From Bacteroidota bacterium (lineage in GTDB: Bacteria > Bacteroidota > Bacteroidia > JABEUT01), in assembly GCA_013288345.1 (NCBI GenBank), contig JABDCA010000013.1:1-64000 (forward strand): a DNA stretch of 64,000 nt, read 5' to 3'. The translations under genes were made by a program, and so were the position numbers. Of this stretch, positions 8,945-15,224 are shown in pieces. Position 1 is the first letter of the stretch, and each line of letters begins with the position of its first letter. Below the pieces are notes generated by a model, which was not told where the DNA came from, did not search any database, and was given only the letters and a program-made list of their open reading frames with translations.

Positions 8945-9540
8945 GCCTTGAGCGATTTAGTGTACACCTGGTTGTGAGCATATTCCGGGTGCTTTTTAAA
9001 CTCTGCTACTTCTTTGGTCTGGCGCTTAGATACGTCTATGCGTTTATCCTTATCCATTGGCTCAACCAATTTATCTTTTCCGTGTACAAAACCTGCACGT
9101 GCATAATCGGTAAGTACCATTTCGTCGGTCAAAAATATAGCTTCCTTAGGGCAGGCTTCTTCGCAAAGGCCACAGAAGATGCAACGGAGCATATTTATTT
9201 CGTATATCTCTGCGTATTTTTCTTCGCGGTATAAAGCTTCTTCTCCTTTTTTGCGTTCTGCCGCAACCATGGTAATGGCTTCAGCAGGGCAGGCCACGGC
9301 ACAAAGTCCGCAGGCAGTGCAGCGTTCAGCTCCGTTCTCATCACGCTTTAATACATGGTGCCCACGGTAAATAGGTGCAAATTCGCGTTGCTGTTCAGGG
9401 TATTGTATAGTAACTTTCTTTTTAAAGAAGTGCCTTAGGGTTATGGCCATACCGCCCAAAATTGCAGGTATGTAGATGCGCTCCATGAACGTCATCTTTT
9501 TATTTACCGCAATTTTCGATCGTGTTGTAAGCGCTTGCAT
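8941..9540 (-). CDS. nuoI: NADH-quinone oxidoreductase subunit I (2x[4Fe-4S])
   Basis: Peripheral-arm ferredoxin-like subunit carrying the N6a and N6b clusters, which pass electrons towards N2 and quinone. Two classical motifs are seen, CTACGLCAVACP and CIFCGLCEEACP. The N-terminal amphipathic region (MTFMERIYIPAILGGMAIT) fits membrane anchoring next to NuoH. The track start at 9576 would overlap nuoH by 25 nt. ATG at 9540 (MQALTTRSKIAV), preceded by an AAAAAGAGAG purine run, leaves an 11-nt gap and about 199 residues, so I chose it. Confidence 0.95.
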   Translation of the reverse strand: MQALTTRSKIAVNKKMTFMERIYIPAILGGMAITLRHFFKKKVTIQYPEQQREFAPIYRGHHVLKRDENGAERCTACGLCAVACPAEAITMVAAERKKGEEALYREEKYAEIYEINMLRCIFCGLCEEACPKEAIFLTDEMVLTDYARAGFVHGKDKLVEPMDKDKRIDVSKRQTKEVAEFKKHPEYAHNQVYTKSLKA

Positions 9541-9551
9541 CTCTCTTTTTA

Positions 9552-10589
9552 TTAATGAATCCTGCCAAATATCCACATTAACGTGCCTGTGAATGCTACG
9601 TTAAATATAGACAAAGGTATTAAAACTTTCCAGCCTAAATTCATAAGCTGATCGTAACGGAAACGTGGTAAGGTCCACCTTACCCACATAAAGAAAAATA
9701 TGAAGAAAAATATTTTTGAGAAGAGGAAAACAATACCCAAAATAGCGCCAAAATTATCGGATAAGCCAAGCCTGTCGATAAACGGCATGTGGTAACCGCC
9801 AAAGTAAAGTGTAGCAATAATGGCCGATGAAATGAACATATTAATGTATTCGGCAAAAAGGTAAAAACCCAGTTTCATACTACTATATTCGGTATGGTAA
9901 CCGCCAATAAGCTCTGAATCACTCTCTGGCAGATCGAAAGGTGTACGGTTGGTTTCGGCAAAAGCGCAAATTAAAAATATGATGAAACCTACAGGTTGGT
10001 AAATAATGTTCCAGTGCCAGCCTGTTTGCATGGCTGCAATTTTGTTCAGGCTGAGTGTGCCCGTGTGCATTACCAAAGCAATAATGGCAAGGCCCATAGC
10101 AATTTCGTAGCTTATCATTTGCGATGATGCACGCAATGCACCCAGTAATGAGTATTTGTTGTTCGATGCCCAGCCGCCAATCATAATGCCATACACACCG
10201 ATAGATGTGATAGCCATAATATAAAGTATGCCGATGTTAATATCGGTTACCTGCAGCGGGTACACATTGCCGCCAATATGCAACGAACCGCCCCATGGAA
10301 TTACCGCACCGGTAACACATGAAGTGAACATAGCAATACTCGGGCCAAGTATAAAAAGGAACTTGTTCGATACATTCGGAATAATTTCCTCTTTCATGAA
10401 CATTTTTAAACCATCGGCAAGCGGTTGCAAAAGTCCGAATGGCCCTGCACGGTTTGGCCCGAGCCTGTCCTGCATAAAAGCAGCTACTTTACGCTCAGCA
10501 TAAGTAGAATACATGGCAATTACCAGCGAAATGGTAAAGACTATAAGAACAAGTAAGGCTTTATATATGAGGAATCCTGTAAAAGTCAT
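9552..10589 (-). CDS. nuoH: NADH-quinone oxidoreductase subunit H
   Basis: Eight-helix membrane subunit that forms the quinone chamber of complex I with NuoB and NuoD. Diagnostic segments: AERKVAAFMQDRLGPNRAGP, GGWASNNKYSLLGALRASSQ, and FAETNRTPFDLPESDSELIGG with the acidic loop followed by EYSSMKLGFYLFAEY. The start is either 10601 or the internal ATG at 10589 (MTFTGFLIYKALL); I prefer 10589. It is separated from nuoG by about 115 bp that hold a palindromic repeat. Confidence 0.95.
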   Translation of the reverse strand: MTFTGFLIYKALLVLIVFTISLVIAMYSTYAERKVAAFMQDRLGPNRAGPFGLLQPLADGLKMFMKEEIIPNVSNKFLFILGPSIAMFTSCVTGAVIPWGGSLHIGGNVYPLQVTDINIGILYIMAITSIGVYGIMIGGWASNNKYSLLGALRASSQMISYEIAMGLAIIALVMHTGTLSLNKIAAMQTGWHWNIIYQPVGFIIFLICAFAETNRTPFDLPESDSELIGGYHTEYSSMKLGFYLFAEYINMFISSAIIATLYFGGYHMPFIDRLGLSDNFGAILGIVFLFSKIFFFIFFFMWVRWTLPRFRYDQLMNLGWKVLIPLSIFNVAFTGTLMWIFGRIH

Positions 10590-10599
10590 AATTAAATAC

Positions 10600-10704
10600 A
10601 AATATCGAATATCGAATATTGAACTCTGAATTTCGAAGTCACAAAAACCATCACGGCACTATTGTCTTTCATTTCGTTATTGGATATTCAGTATTCGATA
10701 TTGG
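10600..10704. repeat. Imperfect long inverted repeat (ATTCGATATT type) between nuoG and nuoH
   Basis: The left arm AATATCGAATATCGAATATT at 10601 and the right arm TGGATATTCAGTATTCGATA at 10681 are imperfect reverse complements, separated by about 57 bp. Sequences of the type ATTCGATATTCGATATT recur between genes in Bacteroidetes (recalled). It sits inside the nuo operon, so it could form a large hairpin in the transcript. Confidence 0.6.
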
Positions 10705-11691
10705 TTATTTCTGTTCTGGCTGATTTGATTCCGGTAATTTTTTAACAAGGTGTGCATGTCCCATCTTCAACTCTTTCAAATGCTCGTAATGGTTTTGTGC
10801 AATAACCGACTTGTCATCAATATGGGTTGGCTTTTCTATTACCCAGTCTGCTGTTTTCTTCTTATCGAAACGGCACTCGTTGCAGATAAAGTTCTCTACC
10901 TCATCGTTCTGGTCCTTGCGGGCCGATACTTTTAATATCTCTTCACCCTGGTACCATACAATAGCCTTACCGCAGCATTTTTTGCAATCGCGGTGGGCAT
11001 CCATTGGTTTCACGTTCCATATACGGCTTTTAAAGCGGAAGGTCCTGTCAGTCAGCGCACCCACAGGGCATACATCTATTACGTTACCCGAAAAATCGTT
11101 GCCTACTATATTCTGTATATAGGTACTTATTTCAGCCACATCACCACGATTCATTACGCCATGCACACGCTTGTCGGTAAGCTGTTCTGCCACGCGTACG
11201 CAACGGTAACAGAGTATGCAACGGGTCATAGTGAGTTTTATCTTATCACCTATATCTATCATTTCGAACTTGCGGCGGCCAAACTCATAACGAGTCTTTT
11301 CCAAGCCGTGTTCGTAACCTAAGTCTTGTAATTTACATTCGCCTGCCTGGTCGCATATAGGGCAATCTAACGGGTGGTTAATCAGCAGAAACTCAACCAC
11401 TCCCTTACGGGCTTCAAGTACTTCAGGTGAGGTCATGTTTTGTACCACCATACCATCTTGCACGGGGGTAGAACATGATACTACCAGTTTTGGCATAGGG
11501 CGGGGGTCTTTGGTAGAACCGGCTGCCACTTTTACGAGGCATGTACGGCAATAACCACCTGTTTGTTTGAGCTTGCTGTAATAACACATTGCAGGCGGAG
11601 CGGTCTTCCCTCCTATCATACGGGCAGCATTCAGTATAGTTGTACCGTCTGGTACTTCTATTTCAATGCCGTCGATGGTTACTTTAGCCAT
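10705..11691 (-). CDS. nuoG: NADH-quinone oxidoreductase subunit G, short form (Fe-S domains only)
   Basis: Peripheral-arm subunit of complex I. The 328 residues carry: a [2Fe-2S] ferredoxin fold with C36, C48, C51, C73; the N5 motif H106xxxC110xxC113xxxxxC119; the N4 ligands C158, C161, C164, C208; and a fourth Cys set C236, C239/C240, C270, C273. The large molybdopterin-oxidoreductase-like domain of E. coli-type NuoG (about 900 residues) is absent. The protein ends with a Lys/Gln-rich tail just after the fourth set. Short NuoG is known in Bacteroidetes (recalled). A promoter-like TATATTTG lies just upstream, so nuoG appears to be the first gene of this transcription unit; nuoA-F are not in the window. 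Confidence 0.92.
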   Translation of the reverse strand: MAKVTIDGIEIEVPDGTTILNAARMIGGKTAPPAMCYYSKLKQTGGYCRTCLVKVAAGSTKDPRPMPKLVVSCSTPVQDGMVVQNMTSPEVLEARKGVVEFLLINHPLDCPICDQAGECKLQDLGYEHGLEKTRYEFGRRKFEMIDIGDKIKLTMTRCILCYRCVRVAEQLTDKRVHGVMNRGDVAEISTYIQNIVGNDFSGNVIDVCPVGALTDRTFRFKSRIWNVKPMDAHRDCKKCCGKAIVWYQGEEILKVSARKDQNDEVENFICNECRFDKKKTADWVIEKPTHIDDKSVIAQNHYEHLKELKMGHAHLVKKLPESNQPEQK

Positions 11692-11709
11692 ATAAAAAGG
11701 TTAGCGGGG

Positions 11710-11717
11710 CAAATATA
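11710..11717 (-). promoter_or_regulatory. Putative -7 box TATATTTG for the nuoG operon
   Basis: A perfect TAnnTTTG match on the minus strand, 18 nt upstream of the nuoG ATG, implying a leader of only about 10-15 nt. No other nuo gene precedes it. Confidence 0.6.
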
Positions 11718-11840
11718 ATAAATAGTTGAAAGTGGTTAGGGGTAAGTAAAAATTCACCCATTTTATATTTAGTAATGGGACAGATATTGTTTCATGAACA
11801 AGAATGTTTTGTATATTTACAATACTAATAAGAAAATAAA

Positions 11841-12074
11841 ATGCTTGGGTTTATTCTTATATTAATTGTTTTAATTATTTCTTCGGGAATCCAAGTTATT
11901 GATTCCTTTAAAAATGGTTTTGTATTAAAAGACACAACTAAAATAAAGCCTTTATTTAAGAAGAACTTAAGCCTATTTGATAATTCTACTGGAAATTTCT
12001 ATTATAGAGTATATGATAATTACAATTATTATTACTACCCTCCCTTAAGTTCAAGATACTACTTGTCTCTTTAA
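11841..12074 (+). CDS. Small single-pass membrane peptide, copy 1 of a tandem pair
   Basis: 77 residues and no family recognised. It has one N-terminal hydrophobic helix (MLGFILILIVLIISSGIQVI), then a soluble stretch FVLKDTTKIKPLF...SLFD..TGNFYYRVY and a Tyr/Asn-rich tail. The next small ORF (12196-12372) repeats the pattern F-[VI]-L-[KR]-D-[ST]-T-[KR]..PLF.K...LFD..TG.FY.R.Y with about 17 identities in 33 residues. That similarity supports both being real genes. AT-rich relative to its neighbours. It could be a membrane-acting peptide or a lineage-specific envelope protein; no function is claimed. Confidence 0.6.
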   Translation: MLGFILILIVLIISSGIQVIDSFKNGFVLKDTTKIKPLFKKNLSLFDNSTGNFYYRVYDNYNYYYYPPLSSRYYLSL

Positions 12075-12195
12075 TAATTCAATCGCACAATCAATCATCA
12101 ATTACTTCTGCATAAACAGAGTTTTTTTGATATTTCGGTATTGATAAGTCGAATGAGCTTATAAAATCAGAACACAAACATTTAACTAAAAAAAG

Positions 12196-12372
12196 ATGCC
12201 ACATTTGATAATATACATCTTAGCATGTATCGGCATAGTAATCCATGTGCAACGCCCAGCTTTTATACTGCGTGATAGCACAAGGACTCAGCCTCTGTTT
12301 AACAAAACAATGAGGTTGTTTGACTATGCGACAGGAAGCTTTTACTTTAGAGAGTACGGAATGCACTCTTAA
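12196..12372 (+). CDS. Small single-pass membrane peptide, copy 2 of a tandem pair
   Basis: 58 residues, too short for the ORF track. ATG at 12196 gives MPHLIIYILACIGIVIHV (hydrophobic helix), then FILRDSTRTQPLF...RLFDYATGSFYFREYGMHS and TAA. The soluble part is clearly homologous to the ORF at 11841, but the Tyr-rich tail is missing. A Rho-independent-type terminator follows 18 nt after the stop, which suggests a finished transcription unit with the first copy. Confidence 0.6.
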   Translation: MPHLIIYILACIGIVIHVQRPAFILRDSTRTQPLFNKTMRLFDYATGSFYFREYGMHS

Positions 12373-12389
12373 GAAAAGTATTTCTCATA

Positions 12390-12418
12390 AAAGCGCGGGT
12401 GTTTGTCCGTGCTTTTTT
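12390..12418 (+). terminator. Rho-independent terminator after the small peptide pair
   Basis: AAAGCGCGG and CCGTGCTTT form a 9-bp stem (one G-T pair) with an 8-nt loop, followed by T-rich sequence. It also lies just beyond the 3' end of the minus-strand gene at 12423, so it may serve both strands. Confidence 0.65.
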
Positions 12419-12422
12419 ATTT

Positions 12423-13067
12423 CTATCTGTTTGCTTTTTCCCATATTTCCCACCCCTTATTTGAGTCAGGGTTATTTGCTAATTTCCTTGGAAACACGTG
12501 ATGAAACAATACTAGTAGTTTATTATCATTTTCTTCAAACCGATAAACAGTGTATGTTCCAAAATGACCTTTAAATTCTCCATCATTTATGTAATGATAT
12601 CTCCCGTGAGCAACCATCTTGTTCGTTTCATTAAATTCTATTAAGGCTGTTACTTGGGCATTATTATCTTTCCAATACTCAGCCGCAACTGAAAAAGCAT
12701 TTTCACCTAAATATTTTATTTTGATTGAAAGACCGCAGTTTTGTTCTACCATACCTCCATTCTCTTTATCCCCTGTATTATCCTGTCCCATATCAATTCT
12801 TTTATAATCACCTTCTATTTTAGAGTAATATTTCAACAAATCCTGTTGTTTATTCAATCTTTGAAAATAAAGCACAAAAACCGCACTGACAATACCAGTC
12901 GATAGCCCAACAAAAACAGAAATAGAAATTGGAAACCTATCGCTTATACATTTACAAATAAATTCAAGGATAACGATAATTACAAGTACTGCAATACAAA
13001 TAAAAATTGTGTCCTTTTCCCAATTCTGAAAATTTGATTTCGTAGGTTTTATATTATTCTTAAACAT
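12423..13067 (-). CDS. Hypothetical membrane protein with two N-terminal helices
   Basis: 214 residues, family not recognised. A short cytosolic N-terminus precedes two membrane helices (about 25-42 FICIAVLVIIVILEFI and about 48-68 ISISVFVGLSTGIVSAVFVL). A coiled region follows (QRLNKQQDLLKYYSKIEG), then a probable beta-rich C-terminal domain with GDYKR, GRYHYINDGEFKGHFGTYTVYRF. It lies 10 nt downstream of the antitoxin-like gene at 13078-13281 on the same strand, so the two are likely co-transcribed. The architecture (two helices plus a soluble sensor-like domain) resembles some defence-associated effector-anchor proteins, but no known effector motif is visible, so this is only a possibility. 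Confidence 0.7.
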   Translation of the reverse strand: MFKNNIKPTKSNFQNWEKDTIFICIAVLVIIVILEFICKCISDRFPISISVFVGLSTGIVSAVFVLYFQRLNKQQDLLKYYSKIEGDYKRIDMGQDNTGDKENGGMVEQNCGLSIKIKYLGENAFSVAAEYWKDNNAQVTALIEFNETNKMVAHGRYHYINDGEFKGHFGTYTVYRFEENDNKLLVLFHHVFPRKLANNPDSNKGWEIWEKANR

Positions 13068-13077
13068 TAGGAATGAA

Positions 13078-13281
13078 TTACTTAGATATGCTTATAAGGT
13101 CATCTTTATTAACAATTCTACAAATTCTTTGAAATGTATGCGGGACATTTTTGTTTAGTGAAAAATATTGGCTTCGTAGAAATTCAATGGCTTCGAGCCG
13201 CTCAACAAAAGACTTTTCTTTCCAAAAAACAATATCTTCTTTTTTATCTTTATTGGTGGTTATTTTAAGTTCTCTTTCCAT
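13078..13281 (-). CDS. Small antitoxin-like protein (family usually paired with nucleotidyltransferase-type genes)
   Basis: 67 residues. The pattern MEREL-[KI]-..., FWKEKSFVERLEAIEFLRSQYF and FQRICRIVNKDD resembles a family of small proteins with the layout EYW.SL.PEERL..LE.LR.QY...RLQRV.RVV. I recall that family next to nucleotidyltransferase/AbiEii-like genes in toxin-antitoxin-type pairs. No nucleotidyltransferase is adjacent here; the next gene in the operon is a membrane protein instead. It is either an orphan or part of a different pair. Confidence 0.65.
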   Translation of the reverse strand: MERELKITTNKDKKEDIVFWKEKSFVERLEAIEFLRSQYFSLNKNVPHTFQRICRIVNKDDLISISK

Positions 13282-13522
13282 ATTATAAAGATACTAAATT
13301 AAGCCCGGATACCGTTTCGGTAATTACTAAATTAGTGGGGTAAATGCGCTTTGCAATTTTTCTTAGCAATTCCATGCAATATGCTGATTATCAATAATTT
13401 ACATAATTAATTGATTACCAGTGAATTAGCTGTTTTATTGTAAATCATTGTTATTAACAATGGAGGGGCTGTCAATAAAGGGGTTCAGAGGGGGCTTATT
13501 GTTCTTTTCTATTGTTAATTTT

Positions 13523-13551
13523 CCTCCCCCTTCCCCCTCCAGCGGGGGACA
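13523..13551. repeat. C-rich palindromic repeat CCTCCCCC...GGGGGAC
   Basis: CCCCCTCC and AGCGGGGG can pair. Related in composition to the CCCCTCC/GGAGGGG repeat at 13613 and to the one inside the TIGR02757 gene at 38161. Confidence 0.55.
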
Positions 13552-13555
13552 AAGA

Positions 13556-13582
13556 ACTTTGCGGCCTTTGCGCCTTTGCGAG
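13556..13582. repeat. CCTTTGCG-type tandem repeat
   Basis: AACTTTGCGGCCTTTGCG followed by CCTTTGCGAG: a reiterated CTTTGCG unit. CTTTGCG reiterations of this form are familiar intergenic repeats in Bacteroidetes (recalled). Confidence 0.6.
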
Positions 13583-13585
13583 ACG

Positions 13586-13610
13586 CATTTCGACAAGCTC
13601 AGTGTGACAC
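13586..13610. repeat. TTCGACAAGCTCAGTGTGAC repeat
   Basis: Contains TTCGACAAGCTCAGTGTGAC, a sequence I recognise as a very widely dispersed bacterial intergenic repeat. It directly abuts the neighbouring repeats. Confidence 0.65.
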
Positions 13611-13612
13611 TA

Positions 13613-13640
13613 AGCCCCTCCTTTGGAGGGGTTGGGGAGG
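13613..13640. repeat. AGCCCCTCCT...GGAGGGGTTGGGGAGG palindromic repeat
   Basis: CCCCTCC-TT-GGAGGGG is a perfect 7-bp hairpin. It begins with the same AGCCCCTCCT that starts the repeat inserted in the TIGR02757 gene (38161), so the two belong to the same family. Confidence 0.7.
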
Positions 13641-13655
13641 CCGACCGATTTGTCT

Positions 13656-13663
13656 TAACTTTG
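13656..13663 (+). promoter_or_regulatory. Putative -7 box TAACTTTG for the MBL-fold gene
   Basis: TAACTTTG matches TAnnTTTG and ends 4 nt before the ATG at 13668, which predicts a leaderless or nearly leaderless mRNA. A TTG about 21 nt further upstream lies inside the repeat GGGGTTGGGGAGG. Confidence 0.5.
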
Positions 13664-13667
13664 CCCT

Positions 13668-15170
13668 ATGTTCAAGATAAGCTATATATGCCATGGGGCC
13701 ATGCTGATAGAGGCCGATGGCCTGAAGATGGTAACGGACCCCTGGTTAAAGGGCTCTGCTTATTGCGGGCAGTGGCATTTGTTCCCCAAGCCAGTTGATT
13801 ATACTCCGGCGCTTAATGCTGACTATATACTATACTCTCATGGTCATGAGGACCACTGCCACCCTGAAAGCCTTGCCCTGTTTGACAAAACGGCTAAGGT
13901 GTTCTTCCCCTATAGCTGGTACGATGGCGCCAAAGACTTCTTTGCCGATATGGGTTTTAAGCATGTTACCGAAACCATCAACGAAAAGAGCTACCGCCTG
14001 AATGATACTACCAGCGTTACTTATTTCTCGAACAACCTCGATAATGTAATAGTAATAGAGCATGGCGATGAGGTATTGGTAGATGTGAACGATGCCCTGC
14101 ACTCCGCACCACAGTTGCTGATCGAGAAGATTGCAGCCAAAATAACAGCCCGGTGGAAAAAGATTGATTATGTTTTTTCGAGTTACGGTGGTGCATCGTA
14201 CTTCCCGAACTGCTTTAAGTTCAAAGGCAAGGATGATGTGGAGATTGCAAAGACAAGGGAGTTGTTCTTTTTAAATAACTTCTGTAAAATAGTAGCCCTG
14301 CTCAAACCCCGCTATGCTGTGCCCTTTGCCAGCGACTTTGTGTTGCTCGATGATAACCAGCGCTGGATGAACGAGACCAAGTTCCCACGAAATAAAATAG
14401 CGGCATACTTTAAGATCTATATGGGTGATACGCCTACAAACACTGAGGTTATAGACATGTATCCCGGAGATTATATAGAGAATGGAAAGTTCGATCTGTC
14501 ATCGCCATACCGCCCAAGCATAAGGCCCGAGGGCCTTACCCACTTGATTGATGAAGAATACAAAGTAGAAATTGCTGAGAAGAAAAACCCTAAAAAGATA
14601 AGTGAAACAGAAGCAGAAACCTTATTCAACAAGCTAAAGGAGCATGTGCAGAACAAACTTTATATAATACCCGAAGCAAAAAGAAGGGATATAAAATATG
14701 CTATACAGCTTACTGATTACAGTGATCCGGTATATTGTATTATTGACTTAAAAAGTGAAAAATCGAAAGTCTATAAAGCAACTGAACTTGAAAAAGGCTG
14801 TATATTAACTATCAGGTTGAGGAGTGAAACACTTTTGTTTTCGTTAGACAACGAATGGGGTGGCGATGCTATAATTATAGGCTACGGCTGCGAAGTGGAG
14901 GTATTTGAATTGAGCACCATTGAGCAAGGATTAGATAATTTGTGTGTGAGGCTCATTACCAATTACCCTAATACTAAAGAGTATCTGATGAGGGTGCCAT
15001 TCCGTGCAATGAAGTATTTAATGACGGATTCAATAAAGCGCCAAAGCCTTGTAAGCGGCATTAAGTTTACTGACCCCAAGCTAAGTGACAATATGTTGTG
15101 GTTATCGAAAACCAAATGCCAGATATGTAATGCCTGCAACCTGCCGGAGCAGTTGCCGCTACTTAGCTAA
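13668..15170 (+). CDS. MBL-fold metallohydrolase (UlaG/CMP-Neu5Ac hydroxylase-like)
   Basis: 500 residues. The N-terminal metallo-beta-lactamase fold begins at once with FKISYICHGAMLIEADG. The metal-binding motif SHGHEDHCHPES at about 57-68 fits HxHxDH. Later segments (VDVNDALH, VFSSYGGASYFPNC, YAVPFASDF) resemble the UlaG-like/CMP-N-acetylneuraminate hydroxylase-like branch. A C-terminal domain of about 200 residues ends in a Cys cluster CQICNAC, possibly a metal or Fe-S site. The substrate cannot be deduced. The gene stands alone between a repeat island and a terminator, with a promoter-like box 4 nt before its ATG. Confidence 0.85.
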   Translation: MFKISYICHGAMLIEADGLKMVTDPWLKGSAYCGQWHLFPKPVDYTPALNADYILYSHGHEDHCHPESLALFDKTAKVFFPYSWYDGAKDFFADMGFKHVTETINEKSYRLNDTTSVTYFSNNLDNVIVIEHGDEVLVDVNDALHSAPQLLIEKIAAKITARWKKIDYVFSSYGGASYFPNCFKFKGKDDVEIAKTRELFFLNNFCKIVALLKPRYAVPFASDFVLLDDNQRWMNETKFPRNKIAAYFKIYMGDTPTNTEVIDMYPGDYIENGKFDLSSPYRPSIRPEGLTHLIDEEYKVEIAEKKNPKKISETEAETLFNKLKEHVQNKLYIIPEAKRRDIKYAIQLTDYSDPVYCIIDLKSEKSKVYKATELEKGCILTIRLRSETLLFSLDNEWGGDAIIIGYGCEVEVFELSTIEQGLDNLCVRLITNYPNTKEYLMRVPFRAMKYLMTDSIKRQSLVSGIKFTDPKLSDNMLWLSKTKCQICNACNLPEQLPLLS

Positions 15171-15175
15171 ATAAA

Positions 15176-15205
15176 AAATCCCCTTACGGTTAAGCAAGGG
15201 GATTT
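15176..15205. terminator. Bidirectional terminator between the MBL-fold gene and the TonB receptor
   Basis: AAATCCCCTT and AAGGGGATTT form a perfect 10-bp stem with a 10-nt loop, flanked by A-rich and T-containing sequence. It lies between convergent genes and can serve both. Confidence 0.8.
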
Positions 15206-15224
15206 AAAATAAAACAAAACACTA

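Larger units (their letters stand above)
13282..13667. other. Gene-free stretch containing a composite island of repeats
   Basis: No credible gene. The first part is AT-rich and unremarkable. From 13523 four repeat types follow head to tail (listed separately). A promoter-like box at 13656-13663 ends the stretch just before the MBL-fold gene. The track ORF at 13448-13798 is a product of these repeats. Confidence 0.75.

Noticed and set aside
13448-13798. 116-aa ORF overlapping the MBL-fold gene start
   Set aside because: Made of translated repeats and out-of-frame MBL-fold sequence.
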